Positions 1-6,557 of a stretch of 6,557 nt of DNA are shown here, piece after piece. The first letter of the stretch is position 1, and each line of letters opens with the position of its first letter. Below the pieces are notes generated by a model. It was not told the DNA's origin, searched no databases, and was given only the letters and a program-made list of their open reading frames with translations. The DNA lies in assembly GCA_039700805.1 (NCBI GenBank), contig JBCAZE010000168.1, positions 1 to 6,557 on the forward strand, given 5' to 3'. A program made the translations under genes and the position numbers. Origin of the DNA: CALBPI01 sp039700805 (GTDB taxonomy: Bacteria > Pseudomonadota > Gammaproteobacteria > Steroidobacterales > Woeseiaceae).

Positions 1-1362
1 AATGCCCGTGTCTTGGACCTCAAACTTAAGTCTCAATCGCTTATGTTGTTCAGAACCCGACTGCATTGGGCGAACCCGTAAAATGACTTCACCGGTCTCT
101 GTGAACTTGATTGCGTTGCCGAGTAGGTTAATGAGTATCTGTCGGAGTCTGACGTCATCACCCAGGACCTCCTGATGGATCGTTGGACAGACATCTACGG
201 TCAGCTCTAGTCGTTTGCTCTGCGCCGTAGAGACCAGCATTTGGCCGACCTCCTCGGAAAGTGTCCGAATCGATAGCGGCGCATGTTCCAGTTCCATTTT
301 TCCGGCTTCAATTTTCGAGAAATCGAGGATGTCATTGATGATATGCAATAGTGATGTCCCAGAGTTTCTAATCGTCTCAGCGTAGCGACGATTATTTTCG
401 TCGAGTGGTGTACTCAATAGGAGTTCTGTCATGCCGAGAACACCATTCATGGGTGTGCGAATCTCGTGACTCATTCGAGCGAGAAATTCGCTCTTCGCGC
501 GACTCGCAGTCTCTGCACGTTCTTTTTCTTCGTAGAGTGCTTTTGTCCGTTCCTCGACCCGCTGTTCGAGAATATCGCGTGCGCGTACAGTTTCGGCGCG
601 ATAGTGATGAAGACCATCGACCATGATGTTGAAGCCATCAACCAATTGCCTGAGTTCGCCATCGGCATTGACTTCGACCTTGTTCGAAAAATTGCCTTCA
701 GAAACATCTTCAAGGCCTTTCATGACGCGATAGACCGGCTCTAGAATCCGTCCCGCTAAGCTGTGCGCGAAGAGGCTTGCGAAGAGCGCAATGACGATCG
801 CTGTCATCAAGGTCACGATGGTTTCCGCACGAATCGTTGATCGAACTGACGAGAACTCAAAGATGACCACGACACTGCCGAGTAGGGCGCGACTGGATGC
901 TGCGTTGTTGCCTTGTAGTACATCGAACGCGGACGCATAAACAGGCATCTCGTATAAAATGGTGTCTGCTCGCCGAAACGGAGAGAGTTGGATGTCAGAT
1001 ACGTCAGTGGTTGCAAGAGCCAGCTGATCGGCGCTGAGCGCGCGAAACCATTCTCGGTAGATTTCGGATCCCGTCGCATCTTTGACATACACGCCAGCGA
1101 TTGTCGGTACTCGACTGACAAGATCGGCCGCACTGGCAAGCTCCGAAGGGCTTTCCGTGTAGAGCCCAAACTCGGCCGCCTTTGAAAAGGAATCGGTGAA
1201 TAACGCCGCGGCTGCTTGTGCTTGATCTCGAGCGGAATCGATCGATCGACTAATATTCAGATAACTTCCAAGTCCACTACTGCCAACGATCAGGGCAACA
1301 GCAACGAGAACCAGTTGGCGTTGCAAGCTGCCGCTTTTCAGTTTTTTGGTCCAACTACTCAT
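1..1362 (-). CDS. Membrane-bound sensor histidine kinase, BarA-like (3' end cut by window edge)
   Basis: The 454 visible codons encode an inner-membrane sensor kinase that autophosphorylates on histidine and passes the phosphate to a response regulator. Layout seen: TM1 at about 16-35; a periplasmic sensor region at about 36-178; TM2 at about 182-202; a HAMP linker at about 203-256 (Pro209, DGELRQL at 234-240); a charged coiled coil at about 257-292; a HisKA box MSHEIRTPMNG with phospho-acceptor His299; an N box LRQILINLLGNAIKFT with Asn416; and the start of the G1 box (DTG at 451-453), where the window ends. The HisKA box and N box resemble BarA/GacS-type hybrid kinases, so receiver and Hpt domains may follow, but none is visible. 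The sensor region (AEFGLYT at 63-69, then AGVYVKDATGSEIY) resembles BarA's single-Cache-type domain by eye only. The ATG at 1362 overlaps the upstream stop by 8 bases and has an AAGGCGG ribosome site. It is the last gene seen in the receptor operon, which suggests it reads the binding protein's state. Kinase identity is certain; cognate regulator and signal are unknown. Confidence 0.95.
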   Translation of the reverse strand, partial: MSSWTKKLKSGSLQRQLVLVAVALIVGSSGLGSYLNISRSIDSARDQAQAAAALFTDSFSKAAEFGLYTESPSELASAADLVSRVPTIAGVYVKDATGSEIYREWFRALSADQLALATTDVSDIQLSPFRRADTILYEMPVYASAFDVLQGNNAASSRALLGSVVVIFEFSSVRSTIRAETIVTLMTAIVIALFASLFAHSLAGRILEPVYRVMKGLEDVSEGNFSNKVEVNADGELRQLVDGFNIMVDGLHHYRAETVRARDILEQRVEERTKALYEEKERAETASRAKSEFLARMSHEIRTPMNGVLGMTELLLSTPLDENNRRYAETIRNSGTSLLHIINDILDFSKIEAGKMELEHAPLSIRTLSEEVGQMLVSTAQSKRLELTVDVCPTIHQEVLGDDVRLRQILINLLGNAIKFTETGEVILRVRPMQSGSEQHKRLRLKFEVQDTGI

Positions 1363-2287
1363 TGGTTGCCGCCTTGACGTCATCAGGTAGGTCCGCTGCG
1401 ATGGCGAGTCTATGGATCGACGTGTTTCGCGGACTCAACACGTAGGATTGCGCGTCGGCTGGAATAGCGAGTGCCGAAGGCGCGGGTATCGCCTCACCGG
1501 CGAGTAGTCGGTTGCCGAGCGTGCCGTAAAAGGCGCCGACCGCTGAGAAATCGAGGCGCACGGAGAACACCGCGCCGTTGCGAACCCAAGCCTCCGATGG
1601 GCCTATCAATGGCAATCGTTGTCTCAGCGAATAGGTCAGAATATGCCGCGCTGTGAATTGGTTGTAGAGTGTTGGCTCTGGCAACGCGAACAATGCATCA
1701 GCGCGCCGCGCGACATAATCGAGACCATTGGATAGCTCTTCGCGCTTGAAGATCTCATAGTTGACGAGCTCGATACCGGAACCACTTGCTGCACGAGACA
1801 ATTGCTCGAGCTGCATCGTTGTTCGGGTGCCTTGGAGTACACCAAGTTTTTTGATCGTCGGGAACGTCGTTACCAATCGTTGCAGATAGGCCTCGTAGTT
1901 TGGCGAAAGAGGCATGCTACTCACGCCACGTTCTGGCCAGGTTGGGTCGATGCCACTGACACCGGCGGCGAGTATCCGCGCATTGGGATGCCTGTCTACC
2001 TCGGCTACAACAGATGTCGCGGCAGTATCGCCAATACCGATAATCAGACTTGGTGCGTCTGTCTTATCAGCAGTTGACAAATTTGGCGACCTCGACACAT
2101 CGATTGCTGATAGTTGATCGCTCGAAAGCGCTTCTCTAATTGCGGGGAGGAGACTGTTGCTAATCGGTTCGCGAGAATCGTAGACCAGTAGCGTACGTCG
2201 AGTCGTTGCACCAATGGGTACGTTCGCGCCAAACCCTAGGGCGGCAACGCCGGCAATGAATGTTCGCCTTGAAAAGCGCTCGTTCAT
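1355..2287 (-). CDS. Tat-exported periplasmic substrate-binding protein, COG2984/PF04392 type
   Basis: A 310-residue protein resembling the uncharacterised ABC-transport periplasmic component family (PF04392, TrpX-like), which has a two-lobed type-I periplasmic-binding fold. Seen: a twin-arginine signal (SRRTFIA at 6-12) followed by a hydrophobic stretch, with likely cleavage after IGA27. The first lobe opens with TLLVYDSREP; IIGIGDTAATSV and KKLGVLQG follow. The family's late block is LPLIGPSEAWVRNGAVFSV, then the FYGTLGNRLLAGE helix. I chose the ATG at 2287 because it makes an ATGA overlap with the receptor stop and puts the twin arginines close to the N-terminus. A TTG at 2299 would add four residues. 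The Shine-Dalgarno is weak (GGCGGT), which fits translational coupling. No permease or ATPase gene is adjacent, and the neighbours are a TonB receptor and a histidine kinase. It may therefore serve as a ligand-presenting sensor partner rather than a transport component (inference). Ligand unknown. Confidence 0.85.
   Translation of the reverse strand: MNERFSRRTFIAGVAALGFGANVPIGATTRRTLLVYDSREPISNSLLPAIREALSSDQLSAIDVSRSPNLSTADKTDAPSLIIGIGDTAATSVVAEVDRHPNARILAAGVSGIDPTWPERGVSSMPLSPNYEAYLQRLVTTFPTIKKLGVLQGTRTTMQLEQLSRAASGSGIELVNYEIFKREELSNGLDYVARRADALFALPEPTLYNQFTARHILTYSLRQRLPLIGPSEAWVRNGAVFSVRLDFSAVGAFYGTLGNRLLAGEAIPAPSALAIPADAQSYVLSPRNTSIHRLAIAADLPDDVKAATNE
1369..1375 (-). promoter_or_regulatory. 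Ribosome binding site of the histidine kinase gene
   Basis: On the minus strand AAGGCGG lies about 6 bases before the ATG at 1362 and sits inside the 3' end of the binding-protein gene. It supports this ATG as the kinase start. Together with the 8-base gene overlap, it suggests that ribosomes finishing the binding protein restart on the kinase. Confidence 0.6.
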
Positions 2288-4299
2288 TGTGACCGCCAAT
2301 CGAGTTCTAGGGCGAGTGTTCTCCCCGGCTGCTGGAGCTGATCGACTGGGTAGAAGCCGGATACGGGATCGAGTGCAGTCCGATCACCGAGATTACGCGC
2401 TCTCAGTATCACGGCAAAGTTCCTATCGGCCCAGGGTTGCCAACGCATAGAGGCAAACACTTGAAACGTCGAGGGTGAGGTTTCACGTCGCGCCGTAAGC
2501 TGGTCACCACGGTAGCGTAGTTCGCCGGACATGGTGAGGCGTTTGCCCAGCGAGACGTTGGACACGCGGAGATTTCCCATCACGCGTGGCGAGAAGGGTG
2601 AACGCAATCCCGTCGTTTCGTCTTCAGAACGCGTGTACGTCAGGTTGAATGCGAGATTGGCAGCAGGAAGTCGCCAGCGACGTTCCAGTTCTATGCCACG
2701 ACTACGGGTCTTTGCACTGCTGTTGATGTACTGAAGGCCGACGCCATCTTGAGAGAATGTAGGAACAATCTGTTCATCGATTCGGTAGTCATACAGTGAG
2801 ACATGCCAGTAAGGCCGACCCGGCAACGCCGCAAACTGAACCTCGAACGTATGAATGTCCTCATCGTCAATATCTGACAACTCAGCTTTTTGAGTGAAAC
2901 CGTCGGAATCCTCTAGCCAGTTTGGACGACGACTCGCTTCCCCAAGCAAGATTTTGAGGTCGAAGTGGCCCGGTATATGTTGGACCCAGGCGAGGCGGGG
3001 GCTAATGACAGCGCCTGTTTCGCCGCGTTTGTCTACGCGCAATCCAACAATTGCGCTGATGTTTTCGGACAAACGAACTTCATCTTGCGCAAACACGGAT
3101 CGAAACGTCGAACGACTGCGGTTAGACGCTAATAAGATGCCATTGCGACTCGTGAAACTGAACAGTGGCGATTGTCTTGAAACGAAAACGCCACCGGATA
3201 CTTGGTGAATGCCGAGTGTACGACTGACGTCAGCCTCTATCGTCGTGGAGCTACTGTCGATGTAGGTAAACTGCTGCTGCCCATTCGTCGCCGTCGGTGT
3301 GGTTGACGCGCTCAGTGAAGTGAGACCTAACTCCGTTGCCTCCTGATGCAGCCTAACGTGGGTTTCTGTGCCTGCTGCTGACACGTGATGCCATTGCAAC
3401 ATGCCGAAGCGCTGCAAGTCGCGGACGACGCCGACGCCGTTGGAAAAACCACTACCGAACGCATCGATCGGCGAGCTCTTCTCATAGTCGGTGATCCCAT
3501 ATTGTGCGAACCAGTTTCCGAAGGCAGCTTGCAAAAAGGCGGATTCACCGTCACGAATATCTAGCGTAGGGCGCAGCGCGTCGGCGTGCGATGGCGAGAT
3601 CTCTGGCAATTGGACGGCACTTTCGGCGCCAGCGCGAAGCACCCGCGCTGATAGATCAATGTCCAGCCCATTTGCATAGCGTTGCCCAAAAGCGAGACTG
3701 GCGACCTGTCGGTCACGGTCGTCCAGTTGCAGATAGGCATCAACCCCGTCACGCTGGCGTCCGCTCTTCGTTTTGATGTTGATAACGCCGGCCCAGGCAT
3801 TGGCTCCAAAGGCAGATGTGCCAGGGCCACGAATGATTTCAATGCGTTCGATATTCAGTACGTCGATCGGGCCGTTCTCGCCGGCAAACCAGCCATCGAA
3901 TCCGCCATCATTCAGTCGTTGGCCATTTAGCATGAGCAATATTCGGGAGTTCAACTCGCCGGGTGATGAAAACCCGCGAACCCCCAGCGACGGTCTCAAG
4001 CCATCGTCGGAGACGTAAAACCCGGCTTGTGTCGAGATGATCTCCGCGAGTGTTCGATATCCGAAGTGTTCGATGTCTCGGGCAGTAACGACGGTCACAT
4101 AGGCGGCAGCATCGGAAAGTGGCGGTTCGTCATTGAGAAAGTCGCCGCTAATCGGCGGCATGTCATCAAAGAACATGTCGTCAAAGTTGTCGGACTGAGC
4201 GAACACCGTGCTACACAGCAGACTGGTAAGCGCGATGACAATGGCCGACAATCGAGTCCGGCGCATGCCGTCGCAAACGCGAATTGGATTTGATGACAT
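2284..4299 (-). CDS. TonB-dependent outer-membrane receptor with plug domain
   Basis: A complete 671-residue outer-membrane beta-barrel receptor; such proteins take up scarce ligands using TonB-ExbBD energy. Seen: a Sec signal peptide at about 12-34, ending VFA-Q. Met12 (codon at 4266-4264) begins a more canonical signal and could be the true start, giving 660 residues. An acidic stretch follows at about 36-62 (DNFDDMFFDDMPP), then the plug at about 62-180. Plug landmarks are VTVVTARDIEHFG, LGVRGF, ILLMLNGQRLND and the hallmark ERIEIIRGPGTSAFGANAWA with GVINIKTK. The 22-strand barrel occupies about 190-671, with a late ELERRW strand and a C-terminal LALELDWRSQ. The terminal residue is Gln, not the usual Phe/Trp, although Trp668 is near. 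No classical TonB box stands out before the plug. The PLSDAAAYVTVVTARDIE opening resembles COG4771-type receptors. Its stop overlaps the binding-protein start by 4 bases. Ligand not predictable; no Fur-box-like sequence was seen upstream. Confidence 0.95.
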   Translation of the reverse strand: MSSNPIRVCDGMRRTRLSAIVIALTSLLCSTVFAQSDNFDDMFFDDMPPISGDFLNDEPPLSDAAAYVTVVTARDIEHFGYRTLAEIISTQAGFYVSDDGLRPSLGVRGFSSPGELNSRILLMLNGQRLNDGGFDGWFAGENGPIDVLNIERIEIIRGPGTSAFGANAWAGVINIKTKSGRQRDGVDAYLQLDDRDRQVASLAFGQRYANGLDIDLSARVLRAGAESAVQLPEISPSHADALRPTLDIRDGESAFLQAAFGNWFAQYGITDYEKSSPIDAFGSGFSNGVGVVRDLQRFGMLQWHHVSAAGTETHVRLHQEATELGLTSLSASTTPTATNGQQQFTYIDSSSTTIEADVSRTLGIHQVSGGVFVSRQSPLFSFTSRNGILLASNRSRSTFRSVFAQDEVRLSENISAIVGLRVDKRGETGAVISPRLAWVQHIPGHFDLKILLGEASRRPNWLEDSDGFTQKAELSDIDDEDIHTFEVQFAALPGRPYWHVSLYDYRIDEQIVPTFSQDGVGLQYINSSAKTRSRGIELERRWRLPAANLAFNLTYTRSEDETTGLRSPFSPRVMGNLRVSNVSLGKRLTMSGELRYRGDQLTARRETSPSTFQVFASMRWQPWADRNFAVILRARNLGDRTALDPVSGFYPVDQLQQPGRTLALELDWRSQ

Positions 4300-4393
4300 G
4301 GCAGAGCTCGAACAGGGCTAAAGCTAGTGTCTAGGTATTAGCGACAGCAGGCGTGCATCCTTGAACCTATTCGTTATTGAGAAGGTGTGAGCC
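4300..4393. promoter_or_regulatory. Divergent intergenic region between the receptor operon and the MOSC gene
   Basis: This 94-base gap is the only substantial non-coding stretch and must hold the leftward promoter of the receptor operon and the rightward promoter of the MOSC gene. No pair of hexamers matches the sigma-70 consensus well. The best leftward guess is TAATAC (4335-4340 on the plus-strand scale) with a poor TTCAAG about 19 bases upstream, each matching only half its consensus. A CTAG-N3-CTAG motif lies at 4324-4334 and could be an operator, but it is short. The region call is firm; individual elements are not. Confidence 0.6.
4381..4385 (+). promoter_or_regulatory. Ribosome binding site of the MOSC gene
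   Basis: GAAGG lies 8 bases before the ATG at 4394. It is a good Shine-Dalgarno match at normal spacing and supports this start, which also agrees with where the conserved MOSC N-terminal domain begins. Confidence 0.75.
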
Positions 4394-5227
4394 ATGCCGC
4401 AAGAAAAAGCGAAATCCTTAGGTATTGTCTCGTCCCTACACCGGTTTATTGTCAAATCGACAGCCGGCGAGGCGCTCCAACGAGCCAGCATTGAGACTCG
4501 CGGCATAGTCGGCGATCGTCGGTTTATGGTCGTGGATCAAAACAACCGTTTCGTCACGGGGCGTCTATTGCCCAAGTTGACGCAGCTTCACTGCTCACTT
4601 GATGCGTCTTTATTGACGCTGTCGATGGCGAATGAGCGTCTCGAGGTGCCTGTCCCACAACACGGCGCAAATGAGCGAGAGGTTGTTGTTTGGCGTGACA
4701 CGGTGACGGCCTTTGACACCGGCGACATGGTATCAGAGTGGTTGTCTTCGCAGTTCGGGCGTTCGCTGCGTCTGGTATACCAGCACGACGACCATCACCG
4801 TTTTCTCCCGGAACATAAACGGACGCAGGACAATGATGAAGTGAGTTTCGCTGACGGCTATCCGATGCTGCTTATCGGATCTGCTTCGCTGCAAGCGCTC
4901 AATGACCGCTTGGCATCCCCTGTCACGATGTCGCATTTTCGGCCTAACATTGTTGTAGAAACAGAAGAGCCGTTCATCGAAGACACATGGTCTTCGATTG
5001 CGATTGGCGAGGTGGTTATCAACGTTGCTTCGCGCTGTAGCCGATGTATTTTTACGACAGTTGATCCCGCGACCGGGTTACGCGACGAACATCGTGAGCC
5101 GTTGGAGACGTTAAGGTCATTCCGGACCGATGACGCATCAGGGGAAATCATGTTTGGTGTGAACGTCTGTGCTGCGACGCAGGGTGACATCAATGTCGGT
5201 GATGTCGTTACTGCACATCATGCGTGA
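4394..5227 (+). CDS. MOSC-domain molybdenum-cofactor protein, YcbX/mARC-like, without Fe-S domain
   Basis: A complete 277-residue cytoplasmic protein with an N-terminal MOSC barrel domain followed by a MOSC domain. The family (E. coli YcbX, eukaryotic mARC) binds molybdenum cofactor through a cysteine and reduces N-hydroxylated compounds. Seen: the N-terminal barrel signature at about 10-62 (LHRFIVKSTAGEAL, RGIVGDRRFMVVDQN, RLLPKLTQL), then the MOSC core with FADGYPMLLIG (152-162), HFRPNIVVE (181-189) and EDTW (196-199). The cofactor region is SRCSRCIFTTVDPATGLRD, holding Cys215 and Cys218, followed by EPLETLRSFR and the closing INVGDVV. One of these cysteines, probably Cys218, should be the molybdenum ligand, by analogy with the mARC CxRCILTTVDP motif. 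E. coli YcbX is longer (about 369 residues) and ends in a 2Fe-2S ferredoxin domain. Here the protein stops after the MOSC domain, so electrons would have to come from a separate protein not present in the window. Its 3' end overlaps the convergent RND gene by 20 bases. The substrate is unknown. Confidence 0.92.
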   Translation: MPQEKAKSLGIVSSLHRFIVKSTAGEALQRASIETRGIVGDRRFMVVDQNNRFVTGRLLPKLTQLHCSLDASLLTLSMANERLEVPVPQHGANEREVVVWRDTVTAFDTGDMVSEWLSSQFGRSLRLVYQHDDHHRFLPEHKRTQDNDEVSFADGYPMLLIGSASLQALNDRLASPVTMSHFRPNIVVETEEPFIEDTWSSIAIGEVVINVASRCSRCIFTTVDPATGLRDEHREPLETLRSFRTDDASGEIMFGVNVCAATQGDINVGDVVTAHHA

Positions 5228-6557
5228 TGGTTTTACCGCGCATGAAGAGTCGATAAAGCATCGGTATAACAAATAACGTCAATGTAGACGCGACAAGCAG
5301 TCCGGATACGATGCTGGTTGCAACCGGTCCCCACAACAACGACTTACCGCCCAGTCCGACCGCCAAGGAAAACAGCCCAGCGATCGTGGTGGAGGTCGTC
5401 ATTAGGATCGGCACCACACGACGACGGCCCGCCGAGATCGTCGCGAGCAACGGGCGCATGCCATTGGCGACACGAGTATTCGCGGCATCAATTAACACGA
5501 TGGCTGCATTCACAGCAATGCCCGTTAATGCCACGGTTCCATAAATCGTATAGAGGCTCAGCGGGTTGCCGGTCAGTGCTAGTCCGAAAATGACGCCGAT
5601 GATCGACATCGGGATGGTGAGCAAAATCAACATCGGCTGGAAGTAGCTTCTGAACTGTGTCGCGAGCAGCAAGTAGATGAGCCCGATCCCAAACAAGGAT
5701 AGCGGTAAGAATGCGTCGAGACTTTCCTGGATGTCGTCGAGCGCGCCACTGAAATCGAGATCGATTTCCGGGTAGTTTGCAGCCAGTTCTTGCCAGCGGT
5801 CGACAATGATCTTGTTCGCGGTCAGCGTATCGGTCGTTCCAGGGTCCAGTTCTGCGGTTACCTGGATCATGCGCCGAAAATTGTAATGCTGAATGACCCC
5901 GCGACCACGCTCGATGGCGGTCCCGACCATCGGGCGCATCGTCGTCATCGTGCCATCGGGTAGTGCGACCGGCACATCCAGCACGGCGTCTATCCGAGAC
6001 AAAGATTGTTGATCGGCGCGGACACGCAGTTCTACTTTTTCTCCTTCCGCACGCAGTATCGAGACGATCTCTCCATCGGTATGCAGTCTGAACAGCCGCG
6101 CAACGTCTGCAGGGTCAAGTCCAAACTGTCGAATCTGCGCTTCTTGCAGGTCGATGACCAGTTGTCGTCGACCCGGTACTTCATTGTCCCGAATGTCTCG
6201 AGCACCAGGAATTGTGCTGACTATTCTTTTGACTTCGCTTGTCGCTTTCGCAATCGTCTCGAAATTGTCGCCGCGAACGTTCACTTTGACCGGTGGCTCC
6301 GTGGGTGGCCCACCCGACATTTCGAGGAAACTCACATCCGCTGCAGTGGGTAGGTCAATGATGGCGGCTCTAGCCGCCGCTACTACCTCAGACACGCTCC
6401 GTTGACCCTGTGTGCGCGGATTGAGTGACACCTGAATTTGTCCGTACTGCTCACCGATCAGCGCCTCAGTCTCGGTGAACATGACGCCCGCTTGAACGGT
6501 CACGGCACGTGTCTCTTCTTGCAGCAGCACAGTGTTGAGTCGTTCTTCGATGGTGCT
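5208..6557 (-). CDS. RND-family efflux permease, C-terminal half (5' end cut by window edge)
   Basis: The last 449 residues of an inner-membrane resistance-nodulation-division pump (AcrB/ACR_tran family, usually about 1,020-1,050 residues). Such pumps expel substrates using the proton gradient, together with a periplasmic adaptor and an outer-membrane channel. The frame is open to the right edge; an internal GTG at 6530 is not the start. Visible residues 1 to about 280 are the second periplasmic loop (porter and docking parts: QIQVSLNPRTQGQRS, PPVKVNVRGDNFE, LVIDLQEAQIRQFGLDPADVA, ELDPGTT). Five membrane helices follow, equivalent to TM8-12, at about 282-300, 306-328, 336-358, 384-404 and 413-437, then a short tail ending HDVQ. 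Landmarks are LATQFRSYFQPM, LTGIAVNAAIVLIDAAN and VVPILMTTSTTIAG. The residue aligning with AcrB's TM10 Lys940 is Asn (visible residue 350). That is found in many non-AcrB RND subgroups, so a drug substrate should not be assumed. Adaptor and channel genes are not in the window. Confidence 0.93.
   Translation of the reverse strand, partial: STIEERLNTVLLQEETRAVTVQAGVMFTETEALIGEQYGQIQVSLNPRTQGQRSVSEVVAAARAAIIDLPTAADVSFLEMSGGPPTEPPVKVNVRGDNFETIAKATSEVKRIVSTIPGARDIRDNEVPGRRQLVIDLQEAQIRQFGLDPADVARLFRLHTDGEIVSILRAEGEKVELRVRADQQSLSRIDAVLDVPVALPDGTMTTMRPMVGTAIERGRGVIQHYNFRRMIQVTAELDPGTTDTLTANKIIVDRWQELAANYPEIDLDFSGALDDIQESLDAFLPLSLFGIGLIYLLLATQFRSYFQPMLILLTIPMSIIGVIFGLALTGNPLSLYTIYGTVALTGIAVNAAIVLIDAANTRVANGMRPLLATISAGRRRVVPILMTTSTTIAGLFSLAVGLGGKSLLWGPVATSIVSGLLVASTLTLFVIPMLYRLFMRGKTITHDVQ

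Noticed and set aside
813..1169. 118-codon minus-strand open frame inside the histidine kinase region
   Set aside because: It is out of frame with the kinase, whose own frame is continuous and shows clear domain motifs; the alternative translation resembles no family and is a shadow.
1238..1249. Perfect 12-base palindrome TCGATCGATCGA
   Set aside because: It lies inside the kinase coding region over codons for the segment after TM1 (SRSID). Simple CGAT repetition explains it and no other copies of note were seen.
2297..2299. TTG start for the binding-protein gene (four extra residues)
   Set aside because: The ATG at 2287 makes the classic ATGA overlap with the receptor stop and gives a compact Tat signal; the TTG has no better ribosome site.
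2284..4299. Assigning a specific ligand (iron siderophore, B12, copper) to the receptor
   Set aside because: Plug and barrel motifs are generic and no Fur-type box, riboswitch or biosynthetic neighbour supports any one ligand.
4324..4506. 60-codon minus-strand open frame spanning the intergenic region and the MOSC start
   Set aside because: It is mostly antisense to the well-supported MOSC N-terminus, has no recognisable motif and no clear ribosome site; treated as chance.
6528..6530. GTG as the start of the RND permease gene
   Set aside because: The frame stays open to the right edge, and the nine residues before it (STIEERLNT) read as normal RND periplasmic sequence, so the gene is truncated by the window rather than starting here.

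Overview
This 6,557-base window is densely packed bacterial chromosome with moderate G+C. It holds five protein-coding genes and only one real intergenic gap, of 94 bases. The gene types (TonB-dependent outer-membrane receptor, Tat-type signal peptide, BarA-like histidine kinase, RND pump, stand-alone MOSC protein) point to a Gram-negative proteobacterium. A gammaproteobacterium is my best guess, but that is inference from family resemblance only. I see no RNA gene, insertion sequence, CRISPR array, attachment site or origin.

Left two thirds (1-4299, all minus strand): a compact three-gene operon read right to left. It starts with a TonB-dependent receptor (2284-4299). A periplasmic substrate-binding protein of the COG2984/PF04392 type with a Tat-like signal follows (1355-2287). 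Last is a membrane-bound histidine kinase cut by the left edge (1-1362). The stop of each gene overlaps the start of the next, by 4 and then 8 bases, so the three are very probably co-transcribed and translationally coupled. No ABC permease or ATPase is present. The simplest reading is a sensing chain across the envelope: outer-membrane receptor, then periplasmic binding protein, then kinase. The ligand cannot be told from the sequence.

Middle (4300-4393): a 94-base divergent intergenic region that must carry the promoters of both the receptor operon and the plus-strand gene. It contains a CTAG-N3-CTAG motif but no convincing consensus promoter.

Right (4394-6557): a complete MOSC-domain protein of the YcbX/mARC type on the plus strand (4394-5227). 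It is followed by a convergent minus-strand gene for the C-terminal half of an RND efflux permease (5208-6557), which continues past the right edge. The two overlap tail to tail by 20 bases, leaving no room for a separate terminator.

The most interesting item is the receptor / orphan binding protein / kinase operon. Its individual families are known, but the signalling role of the set is inferred here, not shown.
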